Source: Bacteroidia bacterium
GTDB lineage: Bacteria > Bacteroidota > Bacteroidia > M30B66
Assembly: GCA_018401705.1 (NCBI GenBank)
Contig: JAGYKL010000001.1
Coordinates: 98,346-148,472, forward strand
Reading direction: 5' to 3'
DNA: 50,127 nt
Shown: positions 9,214-18,064 of the stretch, piece after piece
Layout of the letters: every line of letters begins with the position of its first letter
Position numbering within the stretch: position 1 is the first letter of the stretch
Program-made: the position numbers and the translations under genes
Notes under the pieces: model-generated
The model's input: the letters and a program-made list of their open reading frames with translations, nothing else
What the model was told of the DNA's origin: nothing
Database searches by the model: none

Positions 9214-10155
9214 TTATTCTTGGCTATCAACCTTCACTCTACTTGCCAGATGTTTAATACCAACATTAAATTCATATCCTGCGAGTAGCAGTGAGGCATT
9301 TAGGTTAATTAACACCAAAACAGCAATGAGAGCTCCAACTGATCCGTAAATTGTGTTGTAAGTGCCGAAATTCTTTACGAAAAAAGCAAAACCTACAATG
9401 AGCAGCATCATTAACAGGGAGGTTGCAACAGAACCTATGGAAAGAAACTTTGACCGTCTATTTTGTGGAGGTCCAAGAAAGTAAAGAAAGCTTACCGAGA
9501 ACAGAATGAGTAAATAGAAGGTAATCCACTTACCAACTACAATAAGAACGTAGTTAATGCCATATGATATAAGCTCTTTTGAAATTAAAAAATCGAGGGC
9601 CAGATTGGTAAAGATCATCAATGAAATAGCCAATACCAGCAAGGTTATTAGTATGATTGTAAGCGAGAGTGAAACAAGTAGAATTTTCCAAGCTGGTCGG
9701 TTATCGTCGGTAACATCACTGGCATTGAAGGAAGCAATAATAGACTGAACTCCCGTTACGGCATAGAACAATGCAAACAAAACACCGAAAGAAAGTAAGC
9801 CATCTCGTTGTTGACTAATGATATCTAAGATGGTGTTCTTAACGGCCAAATAAGAGGCAGGCGGTAAAACTTGCTGAAGTGCATTAAGCAGTTTAAACTC
9901 AAAATCACTAATTGGCAGATATGCAATAAGGCTAAAAAGGAAGATAATTGATGGGAAGATTGCCATGAAGAAGTTAAAAGATACCGCTGCAGCCCTCATA
10001 GAAATTCTTGAGCTGGTTAAACTCGTTTTAAATTGCTTGGCCACTTCGAGCAAACTAAGCTCAGGAAAGCCCGGAAAACTTAGTCTATCGAGCAAATCAA
10101 TGAGCTGCGCAATTATTGGCAGCTTAAAAATGAATTGCAGAATTTTTGCAAGCAT
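9214..10155 (-). CDS. YihY/BrkB family inner-membrane protein
   Basis: A 313-residue integral membrane protein with about six hydrophobic helices. Family signatures seen are ISMRAAAVSFNFFMAIFPSIIFLFSL near residues 50-75 (quoted here as a region, with the AAAVSFNFFMAIFPS core), NASDVTDDNRPAWK in the middle, YGSVGALIAVLVLINLNASLLLAGYEFN near the C-terminus (key residues YGSVGA and GYEFN). The family was once annotated as ribonuclease BN, which is not supported; its true role is not settled. It follows nadC with a 1-base gap, so the two are co-transcribed and probably translationally coupled. Confidence 0.85.
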   Translation of the reverse strand: MLAKILQFIFKLPIIAQLIDLLDRLSFPGFPELSLLEVAKQFKTSLTSSRISMRAAAVSFNFFMAIFPSIIFLFSLIAYLPISDFEFKLLNALQQVLPPASYLAVKNTILDIISQQRDGLLSFGVLFALFYAVTGVQSIIASFNASDVTDDNRPAWKILLVSLSLTIILITLLVLAISLMIFTNLALDFLISKELISYGINYVLIVVGKWITFYLLILFSVSFLYFLGPPQNRRSKFLSIGSVATSLLMMLLIVGFAFFVKNFGTYNTIYGSVGALIAVLVLINLNASLLLAGYEFNVGIKHLASRVKVDSQE

Positions 10156-10156
10156 A

Positions 10157-11014
10157 TCAAACAGCCTTAAGGCTTAAATCGAGACTTCTCACTTGGTGTG
10201 TTAGTGCTCCCATCGAAATATAGTCAACTCCGGTAAGTGCATATTCTCTCAGATTGTTTTCGTTAATTCCACCAGAAGCTTCGGTTTCGAAGCGATTAGC
10301 AATGAGCTTAACTGCTTTTTCAATATCTGCCGGAGAAAAGTTATCGAGTAGAATTCTCTGCACGCCACCGCGTGCGAGGACTTGTTCAATTTCTTCAAAG
10401 GTTCTTGTTTCAATCTCTATAAAGAGATTCATCCTTTTCTCTTTAAAGTATTCATGAACTTTGTCAATAGCTTTGGCTATTCCACCAGCATAATCAACGT
10501 GATTGTCTTTTATGAGAATCTGGTCATATAAACCCATTCGGTGATTAGCACCTCCTCCGGTTTTGACAGCCCATTTTTCCATAACTCGCATTCCGGGAGC
10601 TGTTTTACGGGTGTCGAGAAGTACGGTTTTAGTATCGCTTATCAGGTTAACTAGCTTTCTGGTGTATGTTGCTATTCCACTCATGCGCTGCATACCGTTG
10701 AGTAAAAGTCGCTCAGCTGTGAGAATCGAAATAGGTGGTCCTTCTAAGTAAAATGCTATATCACCTTTACTAACTTCGGCTCCATCGCGAAGTAATTTCT
10801 CCATTCTAATTGCAGGATCAACAGCTCGAATCACTTTTTGGGCAAAACCAACGCCACATAAAACGCCATTGTCTTTAACGAGTAATCGAGCTCTTTTGAT
10901 TCCTCCCGAAGGGATGGTTGATAGTGAGGTATGATCTCCATCTCCAACATCTTCTGCAAGTGCTAATTGAATAAGTCTGTCTACTAATAAATCTTGTTCC
11001 GCGCTAAGTTCCAT
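10157..11014 (-). CDS. nadC: Nicotinate-nucleotide diphosphorylase (carboxylating), quinolinate phosphoribosyltransferase
   Basis: A 285-residue cytoplasmic enzyme that joins quinolinate to PRPP to make nicotinate mononucleotide, with loss of CO2, in de novo NAD synthesis. The N-terminal LAEDVGDGDHTS, the catalytic region LLNGMQRMSGIATYTR with LLDTRKTAPGMR, KTGGGANHRMGL and ILIKDNH are all family hallmarks, as are the C-terminal LLDNFSP, EASGGI and GVDYISMGALTH strands. Length equals the family norm. The gene lies between a DUF4783 gene (3-base gap) and the YihY gene (1-base gap). nadA and nadB are not in the window. Confidence 0.96.
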   Translation of the reverse strand: MELSAEQDLLVDRLIQLALAEDVGDGDHTSLSTIPSGGIKRARLLVKDNGVLCGVGFAQKVIRAVDPAIRMEKLLRDGAEVSKGDIAFYLEGPPISILTAERLLLNGMQRMSGIATYTRKLVNLISDTKTVLLDTRKTAPGMRVMEKWAVKTGGGANHRMGLYDQILIKDNHVDYAGGIAKAIDKVHEYFKEKRMNLFIEIETRTFEEIEQVLARGGVQRILLDNFSPADIEKAVKLIANRFETEASGGINENNLREYALTGVDYISMGALTHQVRSLDLSLKAV

Positions 11015-11017
11015 GCC

Positions 11018-11413
11018 TTAAATTTCTGTTTCTATGCTGAATTGCTGAATGAAAGATTGATTTCCGATTTTTTTAATGAGGAAATGAATCCTGAATCTTT
11101 CTCCTTTTGAGCTAAGATAAGAGCCAATGCCGTATTGAGTGCTAGTAGGGTTGCTTGAATGGTGTTTGAGCAAGAAACTTTTTGGTGGATGTTTTACGAA
11201 AAAGTCGCGAAGTATTTGCTCTGCTTGAGCTTTTGAGTATAATTCTTCCTTTCCAAGAACGGTTAAATCAACATGATTATTAAACCAGGAAGAAAGTTGT
11301 TTTGCATTACCACCTCTGATTGCAGCTGCTATATCATTGCCAATATCGCTTGATGCATTTGACATTGCAGGAATTAACAGAAGTAAAAATAATACAATCG
11401 AATTCATTCGCAT
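11018..11413 (-). CDS. DUF4783 domain secreted protein
   Basis: About 132 residues, starting at Met at 11413 (MRMNSIVLFLLLLIPAMSNASS); the second Met at 11407 is equally good and gives a typical signal peptide with ASN-A cleavage pattern. A further upstream frame start at 11473 would place charged residues before the signal peptide and run across the promoter box, so it is not used. The mature part (DIGNDIAAAIRGGNAKQLSSWF, FLLKHHSS, SYLSSKGERFRIHF) matches the small DUF4783 family of Bacteroidota, NTF2-like in overall pattern and of unknown function. First gene of the operon with nadC, yihY and the M1 peptidase. Confidence 0.8.
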   Translation of the reverse strand: MRMNSIVLFLLLLIPAMSNASSDIGNDIAAAIRGGNAKQLSSWFNNHVDLTVLGKEELYSKAQAEQILRDFFVKHPPKSFLLKHHSSNPTSTQYGIGSYLSSKGERFRIHFLIKKIGNQSFIQQFSIETEI

Positions 11414-11470
11414 AGAGGGCTCTGATTCGCAAAAACCAAGCCAGTGAAGGTTTACGGGTTTAGCAGTTTG

Positions 11471-11478
11471 CAAAGATA
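11471..11478 (-). promoter_or_regulatory. -7 promoter box of the DUF4783-nadC operon
   Basis: On the minus strand the sequence reads TATCTTTG, matching TAnnTTTG, 57 bases before the DUF4783 start at 11413. It lies between the divergent DUF4783 and rlmH genes. No -33 TTG was found at 17-23 bases. Confidence 0.5.
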
Positions 11479-11537
11479 AACTGATTTACTAATCTCATCA
11501 TAGTAACGAGAATTGAACAATGTTTATCTTGCCGATT

Positions 11538-12011
11538 ATGAAAATCAGACTGCTGCAAATTGGGAAAACCAACGAGGACTTCCTTGTTGAAGGGATAAAA
11601 AGTTTTGAGAAAAGGATTCAAGGCTATATAACTTACTCGACAGAAACAATTGCCAATGTAAAAAATGCAGCTTCGCTTACGCCACAAATTTTACGGCAAA
11701 AAGAAGCCGAACTTATTTTAGCCAAGCTAAAAAGCGATGAACTAGTTATTTTGCTTGATGAGCAAGGAAAAGAGATGCATTCAAGAGGTTTTGCAGAGTT
11801 CATGCAGCAACAAATGAATCTAAGTGTTAAGCAAGTCACCTTCATTATTGGCGGTGCTTTCGGATTCTCAGATGAAATATATCAAAGGGCAAATAAGAAA
11901 ATCTCATTGAGTAAGATGACGTTCTCCCACCAGCTTATCAGACTTATTTTTGCGGAGCAATTATATCGATGTTTCAGCATTATCAACAATCACCCATATC
12001 ATAATGATTAA
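11538..12011 (+). CDS. rlmH: 23S rRNA (pseudouridine-1915-N3)-methyltransferase RlmH
   Basis: A 157-residue SPOUT-class methyltransferase (E. coli RlmH has 155) that methylates pseudouridine 1915 in helix 69 of 23S rRNA on assembled ribosomes. The start chosen is ATG at 11538 (MKIRLLQIGK); a Met six codons earlier gives a non-conserved extension. Family signatures: LLDEQGKEMHSRGFAEF at 72-88, the SAM-binding knot IGGAFGFSDE at 104-113, SKMTFSHQLIRLIFAEQLYR at 126-145 (key residues TFSHQL and EQLYR), and the C-terminal NHPYHND. It is divergent from the DUF4783 operon and its last bases overlap the stop of the convergent GT4 gene. Confidence 0.96.
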   Translation: MKIRLLQIGKTNEDFLVEGIKSFEKRIQGYITYSTETIANVKNAASLTPQILRQKEAELILAKLKSDELVILLDEQGKEMHSRGFAEFMQQQMNLSVKQVTFIIGGAFGFSDEIYQRANKKISLSKMTFSHQLIRLIFAEQLYRCFSIINNHPYHND

Positions 12012-13225
12012 GCAATGCGGGAATAAACTCCTGCATATTTCTCAACTCCATCACTAAGAGCATAATAAGCAGATGCGCATGCCACATTAAGATGAGGGCT
12101 TTTTTTCAGCACATCCGGCAATTCTTTAATTGCCTGCAAATAAGCTTCTTTGGTGAATTCTGAAATTAGAATTCCATTCCCTCCATCTTCTAAAATACTG
12201 GCAACATCACCAACTCCCGAATTACAGATAAGTGGAATTCCGAGCGACATTAGCTCGCCCATTTTTGTTGGAGAAGAAGCTTTCTTTGAAAACACGGGTT
12301 TAATGAAAAAGATTGAAACGTCGCTTATGCTTGCAAGCAATGGCACTTCAGCCCTTTGGGCTGATAAAATCTTAAGATCGTTAGATTGGACTCCTTTTGA
12401 AATAGCAACTTTTATTATTGACTCTTGTGAATCTCCTGTAATAAATAAGAAAATTGCTTTAGGATAGTTGGCTTTAAGTAGTTTGAAGAAATCGAGCATT
12501 TCATCGAGCATATACCAAGTGCCTAAAGAGCCCAGATAGGAAATAACAAAAGCATCTTCAGGAATTTCCAGTTTTGTCTTTATCGTCTTTTTAGCTTCGG
12601 GCTTTATATTCTCTTTATTGAATAAATCTAAATCAGCACAACAAGGAACAACCTGAATAGGAACATTTTCAAAACCTTTCCAAGAGTTTATTTCTTGTTT
12701 TGCATTTTCGGTAAGCGATATTACATGAATTGCATCTTTCAGGAAAGCCTTCTCTTTTCTCTTGAAATACTTGTAAACCAGACTAAACAAGGGGTTAGAA
12801 AGATTCCAAAGTCCACCATCAACGCGCTCATCGGCCCAAAAGCCACGCATATCAAAAATCCATGGCAAGCCATGTTTCTTTTTCATGGCTTCACCAACAA
12901 GCGCAGAAATGTAACTTCTACAATGCAAAACATCAATTTTATGCTCATTGATAATTGCATCAGCCTGCTTTTTCAGGTTCCTGATATCTTTAATAGTTGA
13001 TAAAACAGGTGGTTTTGATGTGTAAAATTCAGGAATCCAGGAGATGCCTGAATCATTCAAGAGTTTTTCAATGCTTTTTTGATGCTTTCCAAAGCGTTCG
13101 GGCTTTTCGCAACTTAAAATCCACACTTCATGACCTCTATCTTTGAGTCCTTGCAAATACGGAATCACTTGAGATTGCCCTAATGGGTCGGTCATTCCGT
13201 CGTATGAGATAAAGAGAATTTTCAA
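12008..13225 (-). CDS. Glycosyltransferase family 4
   Basis: A 405-residue cytoplasmic GT-B fold enzyme. The N-terminal part has FISYDGMTDPLGQSQVIPYL and DVLHCRSYISALVG (acceptor-binding half); the C-terminal half has the donor-binding features SYLGSLGTWYMLDEMLDFF, and a GEL-SLGIP loop (KMGELMSLGIPLICNSGVGD) near residues 330-350. It transfers a sugar from a nucleotide-sugar in glycan assembly; the sugar is not predictable. The only start in frame near the conserved N-terminus is TTG at 13225, and a TAAATTTG promoter box lies 34 bases upstream of it. Its stop overlaps that of convergent rlmH, and it is divergent from the membrane protein gene at 13289. Confidence 0.87.
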   Translation of the reverse strand: MKILFISYDGMTDPLGQSQVIPYLQGLKDRGHEVWILSCEKPERFGKHQKSIEKLLNDSGISWIPEFYTSKPPVLSTIKDIRNLKKQADAIINEHKIDVLHCRSYISALVGEAMKKKHGLPWIFDMRGFWADERVDGGLWNLSNPLFSLVYKYFKRKEKAFLKDAIHVISLTENAKQEINSWKGFENVPIQVVPCCADLDLFNKENIKPEAKKTIKTKLEIPEDAFVISYLGSLGTWYMLDEMLDFFKLLKANYPKAIFLFITGDSQESIIKVAISKGVQSNDLKILSAQRAEVPLLASISDVSIFFIKPVFSKKASSPTKMGELMSLGIPLICNSGVGDVASILEDGGNGILISEFTKEAYLQAIKELPDVLKKSPHLNVACASAYYALSDGVEKYAGVYSRIA

Positions 13226-13259
13226 AATCGTTTTGAATTGGTTTCCTTTGCAGGAAGCG

Positions 13260-13267
13260 CAAATTTA
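13260..13267 (-). promoter_or_regulatory. -7 promoter box of the GT4 gene
   Basis: The minus strand reads TAAATTTG, matching TAnnTTTG, 34 bases before the TTG start at 13225. The box lies in the 63-base gap to the divergent gene at 13289, so both genes' control regions overlap. Confidence 0.5.
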
Positions 13268-13288
13268 TAAGGTTAGCAATTAGGTATC

Positions 13289-14698
13289 ATGAATGAAGCA
13301 TTGTTTTCTATAAAAGATTTCATTCTATTCCCAGTTTATTTGCTCATAATCTTCTATGCAGCTAATCAAACAAAGAATAATAACATAGAAGCTAATCCCT
13401 TGTATAAATACTATACAAGGGGATTGGCCTTAAAACTTGCAGGAGGAATGCTGGTGTGTCTTATTTATCTCTTTTATTATGGAGGGGGAGATACAATTGG
13501 TTTCTACAAATCGGCAAGCTTACTGGCCAGACTTGGTTTTGTGAATCAAGAAACTTTTTTCTCAGTTCTTGGTGGCAATCTTTCAAATCTCAATTTGTTA
13601 AGATTCATTGAAAATGATTTGTGCTGTCCCGATTATTACAGGGATCCACAATCGTTTATGGTAGTGCGGATTGCAGCTCCATTAGTACTTTTCTCGGGGC
13701 TGAGCTTTTTTGGCACCACATTATTTTTTGCATGGCTTTCTTATGCAGGTGTGTGGAGGTTATTTCTAGTTTTTAACGAAGTATATCCTGGCCTGGAAAA
13801 GAAATTTGCCATCTCGATTCTTTACATGCCTTCGGTTTTGTTCTGGGGTTCAGCTATTCTAAAGGACACGATAACATTCTCTGCCGCCTGTTGGGTAACA
13901 GTATGCATTTATTACGTGTTTATAAAACAACAGCAAAGAGCTAAGTATTTCTTTTACTTAATTATTTCAGCCTTTTTCCTAATTTCAATTAAGCCATATA
14001 TTTTTGTGGCATTACTTCCTGGAGCCACAATTTGGATACTTTATTCCAGAATCACTTCTATCAAAAGCGGATTTTTTCGCTTGCTCATTTCGCCTGCAAT
14101 TATTGCAATCGGACTTTTCGGAAGCTCTGCAATTCTTTCTGCACTTGGCAATAAACTTGGCTCCTATGCATCGGTAGATACTGCTATTGACAAAGCTATC
14201 GTAACAAAAAATGACTTAACACGAGATGCCTATGGTGAAAACTCCTTCGATATCGGCGAAATTGATGGATCCTTAGGTAGTATTGTTTCTAAATTCCCTG
14301 CGGCGCTTACAGCGGGATTATTCCGGCCTTTTTTATGGGATGTTCGAAATCCGGTTATGCTGCTTTCGGCACTAGAAAACATGGTTATGCTTTTGCTAAC
14401 TCTAAGGATTTTGCTTTCTATGGGGCCTTTCCGCTTCTTCGGAAGCATAAGTAAAGAGCCACTACTTATTTTCTCATTCGTATTTTCTGTCTTCTTTTCC
14501 TTCTCAGTTGGACTTACCACGGCAAATTTTGGAGCATTGGTAAGATATAAAATTCCTAGTATTCCGTTCTTTATGTCGCTTTTGTTGATTTTGGATGACA
14601 AGCGAAAAACTAAGGCGGTCGCATTTAGTGCCGAAACAGAGAATAATTTAGGTGAATTAAATTCAAATACTAACGATGTCCCAATCCCTGCACAATAG
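13289..14698 (+). CDS. Polytopic membrane protein of unknown function, possibly glycan related
   Basis: A 469-residue protein with about nine to eleven hydrophobic helices. I do not recognise a named family with certainty. Visible features are a short periplasmic or cytoplasmic loop with paired cysteines (ENDLCCPDYYRDPQSF, near 110-125), the motif MPSVLFWGSAILKDTITF near 180-197, which resembles a loop seen in several polysaccharide polymerase-like and EpsG-like membrane proteins, and a hydrophilic C-terminal tail. The gene is divergent from a GT4 gene and its 3' end overlaps the next gene (spermidine-synthase-like) by 23 bases, so the two are probably translated together. A role in surface glycan assembly is an inference from context and general shape. 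Confidence 0.65.
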   Translation: MNEALFSIKDFILFPVYLLIIFYAANQTKNNNIEANPLYKYYTRGLALKLAGGMLVCLIYLFYYGGGDTIGFYKSASLLARLGFVNQETFFSVLGGNLSNLNLLRFIENDLCCPDYYRDPQSFMVVRIAAPLVLFSGLSFFGTTLFFAWLSYAGVWRLFLVFNEVYPGLEKKFAISILYMPSVLFWGSAILKDTITFSAACWVTVCIYYVFIKQQQRAKYFFYLIISAFFLISIKPYIFVALLPGATIWILYSRITSIKSGFFRLLISPAIIAIGLFGSSAILSALGNKLGSYASVDTAIDKAIVTKNDLTRDAYGENSFDIGEIDGSLGSIVSKFPAALTAGLFRPFLWDVRNPVMLLSALENMVMLLLTLRILLSMGPFRFFGSISKEPLLIFSFVFSVFFSFSVGLTTANFGALVRYKIPSIPFFMSLLLILDDKRKTKAVAFSAETENNLGELNSNTNDVPIPAQ

Positions 14699-16220
14699 GT
14701 TACTCTTATCGCTTTCGTTTATTGAAGGAGGCAGCTTGATGGCAACAGAGTTAATGAGTGCCAGAATGATGGCTCCCTATTTCGGGTCGAGCCTTTTCGT
14801 TTGGGCAACAGTTTTAGCACTAACACTTGGTGGCTTAACCATTGGCTATTTTTTAGGAGGAAATATTTCTCAACACGAACGCAAAGACAAATTCCTCCTC
14901 CTCACCCTACTATACTGCGGTGTGTTGATAATGATTATGCCTTTTGTTGCCCAATGGGTTCTTAACTTTGCTCACTTACTGTCATTTAGAGATGCTGTAA
15001 TCTCTTCAGGCCTCATCATCATCATACCTCCAGTGGTCGGGATGGGAATGGTGTCACCACTTGTGGTTGCCAACCTTGACTCTTCGGCAGAAACTAGCGG
15101 AAAAAGAGCCGGTTTGGTATATGCAATTTCCACCACAGGTGGGATTACTTTTACATTCCTCTTTGGTTTTTATGTGATTCCAAATTTCGGACTTATTGTG
15201 CCAAGTATTATTACTGGATTTGTACTTGGTATCATACCAGCTATTTTAATTTTTAAAAATGGCTGGAAAAAGCCAGGTGTGTTTATGATTGCGCTATTGT
15301 TTACTGTTGGCTATCATGCCTGGCAGAAACGTTTACAGTCGGGCGTCATTGATGTATTATATCAAGAAGAAGGAATTCTCGGGCAAGTGCTTGTTGCAGA
15401 TATACCCGTTATGCACCATGATTCAATCCAAACAGATAGAACATTGTTTGTAAATAGAGTTATCCAAACCTCATTTAATACTCAAAACCAACAATATAAC
15501 GACTATGATTACTTTAATGTAACTCAAGACGTTATTACAAAATTCCCAAAAGGCTCAAGTCTGTTATTGCTGGGTTTAGGAGGGGGAGTTATTGCAAATG
15601 ATGCAGTTAAAAAGGGCTTTGTTGTAGATGCTATTGAGTTGGATAAAAGAATTATTCATGTAGCACGAGAATATTTCAACTTAAGCGATTCTGTTAATGT
15701 TATTATGGATGATGCTCGCCGATTTATTAATAATGTTGATAAGAAATATGACTTAATCATCTTTGATTTGTTTCGCGGCGAAGAAACCCCAGCACATGTT
15801 TTTACTGCCGAAAGCATGAGTAAAACTCGAAGAATGCTTAAGCCTGGAGGAATGGCTTTGATTAATTCTAACGGATACTATAAGGATGATATTGGAAAAG
15901 GGAATCGCTCACTCTTTAAAACCATAAGAGCAATGGGGTTATTTACTGAGATTTACTTAACAGACAGCATAGAAGCAAAAAGTAATTCCATTTTCGTTTT
16001 TTCAAACTCAATGGATGCTTTTGAGGATAAAGTACCGCAGTATATGCAGAACCATTTTATTTCTAAAGACAGCATTGATGTTAATGATGCAATCATTCTA
16101 ACCGATCAGCGTCCGGTTCTTGACTATTTAAACGAAGATGCTACCAGAGCCTGGAGAATGGGTTATATGGCATATATGAAAAGCTTTTACACGAGTAATC
16201 ATATACCTCTGTTTAACTAA
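14676..16220 (+). CDS. Membrane-anchored spermidine-synthase-like (fused MFS/spermidine synthase) protein
   Basis: A 514-residue protein with two parts. Residues 1 to about 210 contain six or seven membrane helices with the signature SFIEGGSLMATELMSARMMAPYFGSS near the N-terminus (key residues FIEGG, ELMSARMMAPYFG). The C-terminal part, from about 225, is a class I methyltransferase/aminopropyltransferase fold: LLLLGLGGGVIANDA (SAM or dcSAM loop), DAIELDKRIIHVAREYF, VIMDDARRFI, KYDLIIFDLFRG. This layout is that of the widespread fused MFS/spermidine synthase proteins, whose substrate is mostly unknown; true polyamine synthesis is not shown. The ATG lies inside the end of the previous gene (23-base overlap), and the last 8 bases overlap convergent asnB. 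Confidence 0.82.
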   Translation: MSQSLHNRLLLSLSFIEGGSLMATELMSARMMAPYFGSSLFVWATVLALTLGGLTIGYFLGGNISQHERKDKFLLLTLLYCGVLIMIMPFVAQWVLNFAHLLSFRDAVISSGLIIIIPPVVGMGMVSPLVVANLDSSAETSGKRAGLVYAISTTGGITFTFLFGFYVIPNFGLIVPSIITGFVLGIIPAILIFKNGWKKPGVFMIALLFTVGYHAWQKRLQSGVIDVLYQEEGILGQVLVADIPVMHHDSIQTDRTLFVNRVIQTSFNTQNQQYNDYDYFNVTQDVITKFPKGSSLLLLGLGGGVIANDAVKKGFVVDAIELDKRIIHVAREYFNLSDSVNVIMDDARRFINNVDKKYDLIIFDLFRGEETPAHVFTAESMSKTRRMLKPGGMALINSNGYYKDDIGKGNRSLFKTIRAMGLFTEIYLTDSIEAKSNSIFVFSNSMDAFEDKVPQYMQNHFISKDSIDVNDAIILTDQRPVLDYLNEDATRAWRMGYMAYMKSFYTSNHIPLFN

Positions 16221-18060
16221 TTCCGGTTCTTTCAAGATGTTTATGTAGCACAATAACCTGCCATAAACGGTTGTATAGAAAATCCTTTCCAGCCTTGAAT
16301 TCTTCGACGTATTTACTTAGGATTCTGTAGTCTACTATTCCATATTCATTACAAGTTTGCTCGTTTAAGTACTTGTCAATCAAATAAGACAAATCAGACC
16401 TTAACCACTTATCAAGTGGGATAGAAAAGCCCCATTTAGGTCTGTCGAACAACTCTTTGGGAACATAATCATAAAGCACCTGCTTGAGAAGATATTTAGA
16501 ATTTCCGTTTCTAAATTTCAAATCGGCCGATACATTTAATGCAAACTCAACAATTCTATAATCAAGCAGCGGAACTCTGGTTTCAAGTGAGAATTGCATC
16601 GTTGAGCGGTCCACTTTAGCAAGCAAATCATCTTTCAAGTAATGTCCTAAATCAAATAATGCTTGCGATTCGGCTGGACTAAGTTTACGAGGAAGTTCAG
16701 GATGAATACCTGATATTGTACTCGCATTGCTCGGATCAATCATTAATTCAGAAATCTCTCCTTCTGAGAAATAGTATATTTCTTGTGAGAAAATATGAGC
16801 TCTTATTCTTTGAAAATCCCCGTATTTGAAATGACCTGCGACTCTTTGCCTTCTGCTATCTCCAGTTCGATTTAGCAATTCATAAATAGGTTTCCTTAAA
16901 GCCTTCACCCAAGTTTTTGACATTCTTTCAGCCCAGCGATAAGAACCATATCCTAAAAACAACTCATCACCACCATCGCCCGACAAAGTCATTGTAACAT
17001 GCTTACGAGCCAGTCTCGACACCAACATAGTTGGGATTACAGACGAATCGGCAAATGGTTCGTCCATAGCATCAACCATCTTAAAAAGCAACTCTTGAGC
17101 ATCGGTTTCTGTAACTGTAAACTCATGGTGATGCGTTTTTAAATGCTTGGCTACTTGAGCTGCAAACTGCGATTCATTGTGCTTCCCTTCTTTAAAACCG
17201 ATAGAAAAGGTATTTATAGGTGTACTCGAATTCTTTTGTGCAAAGGCAGTTACAATGCTGGAATCGATTCCTCCACTCAAAAATGTTCCAAAAGGCACAT
17301 CAGAAATCATACGATAGCTTATCGAACTATCGAGTAACTTACTCAATTGTTTTTTTGCTGAAACTTCATCACTTATCACTTCTTTCTTGATGTGATTATA
17401 AATTTCCCAAAATGGCTTAATTGTAAGTTTATCGTCGATAAGTTCAGCTAAATTCCCTGAGGGAAACTTAGAAATTTCTGAACACATGCTCAATGGCTCG
17501 GGAACATAACCTAAAAGGAAGTAGTCATGAATTGCTTGACGATTTAGCGAAAGATTAATCTTAGGACGAAGAGCTAGAAGCCCTTTTAATTCTGATGAAA
17601 ATGCAAAAACACCATCTTTATGATAATAGTATAAAGGTTTGATGCCCATCCTGTCTCGAGCAATAAACATCTTCTTCTCAAGAATATCGTAAATCACGAA
17701 AGCAAACATTCCATTAAACTCATTTACACAAGCTTTACCCATTTCAATGAATGCATACAAAATGACTTCGGTATCTGAAGTAGTCTTGCATGTATGTTTG
17801 AGCTTACTTCTAATCTCTTGAAAATTATAAACCTCACCATTGTAGGCTATTACATATCGCCCATCTTCAGAATAAAAAGGTTGATTAGCAGCTTCCGACA
17901 AATCAAGAATACTCAATCTACGGTGCCCTAGCCCAACTCCATCATGAATAGCATATCCGGCAGCATCGGGACCCCGATGTGCCTGAACATCAGTCATTTT
18001 TATTAGATCTTCCTTTTGAAGAACATCCTTAACCTGAAAAAAACCAGCAATTCCGCACAT
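16213..18060 (-). CDS. asnB: Asparagine synthase (glutamine-hydrolysing), AsnB type
   Basis: A 615-residue two-domain enzyme. The start is set at 18060 so that Cys2 is the N-terminal glutaminase nucleophile (MCGIAGFF); an upstream frame extension of 18 residues would bury it. The glutaminase domain shows AHRGPDAAGY, GLGHRRLSILDLS and AYNGEVYNF; the synthetase domain has the pyrophosphate loop FLSGGIDSS at 260-268 and later LSGDGGDELFLGYG, and TMQFSLETRVPLLDYRIVEF near the C-terminus. It transfers ammonia from glutamine to an ATP-activated carboxylate, normally aspartate. In polysaccharide loci AsnB-like enzymes sometimes amidate uronic acids; here the yfhO gene is 4 bases upstream, so either role is possible. 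The C-terminus overlaps the spermidine-synthase-like gene. Confidence 0.92.
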   Translation of the reverse strand: MCGIAGFFQVKDVLQKEDLIKMTDVQAHRGPDAAGYAIHDGVGLGHRRLSILDLSEAANQPFYSEDGRYVIAYNGEVYNFQEIRSKLKHTCKTTSDTEVILYAFIEMGKACVNEFNGMFAFVIYDILEKKMFIARDRMGIKPLYYYHKDGVFAFSSELKGLLALRPKINLSLNRQAIHDYFLLGYVPEPLSMCSEISKFPSGNLAELIDDKLTIKPFWEIYNHIKKEVISDEVSAKKQLSKLLDSSISYRMISDVPFGTFLSGGIDSSIVTAFAQKNSSTPINTFSIGFKEGKHNESQFAAQVAKHLKTHHHEFTVTETDAQELLFKMVDAMDEPFADSSVIPTMLVSRLARKHVTMTLSGDGGDELFLGYGSYRWAERMSKTWVKALRKPIYELLNRTGDSRRQRVAGHFKYGDFQRIRAHIFSQEIYYFSEGEISELMIDPSNASTISGIHPELPRKLSPAESQALFDLGHYLKDDLLAKVDRSTMQFSLETRVPLLDYRIVEFALNVSADLKFRNGNSKYLLKQVLYDYVPKELFDRPKWGFSIPLDKWLRSDLSYLIDKYLNEQTCNEYGIVDYRILSKYVEEFKAGKDFLYNRLWQVIVLHKHLERTGIS

Positions 18061-18064
18061 ATTC

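Noticed and set aside
9180-9230. Longer N-terminus for the M1 peptidase
   Set aside because: It would overlap the YihY gene and place charged residues before the signal peptide; the Met pair at 9179/9176 fits better.
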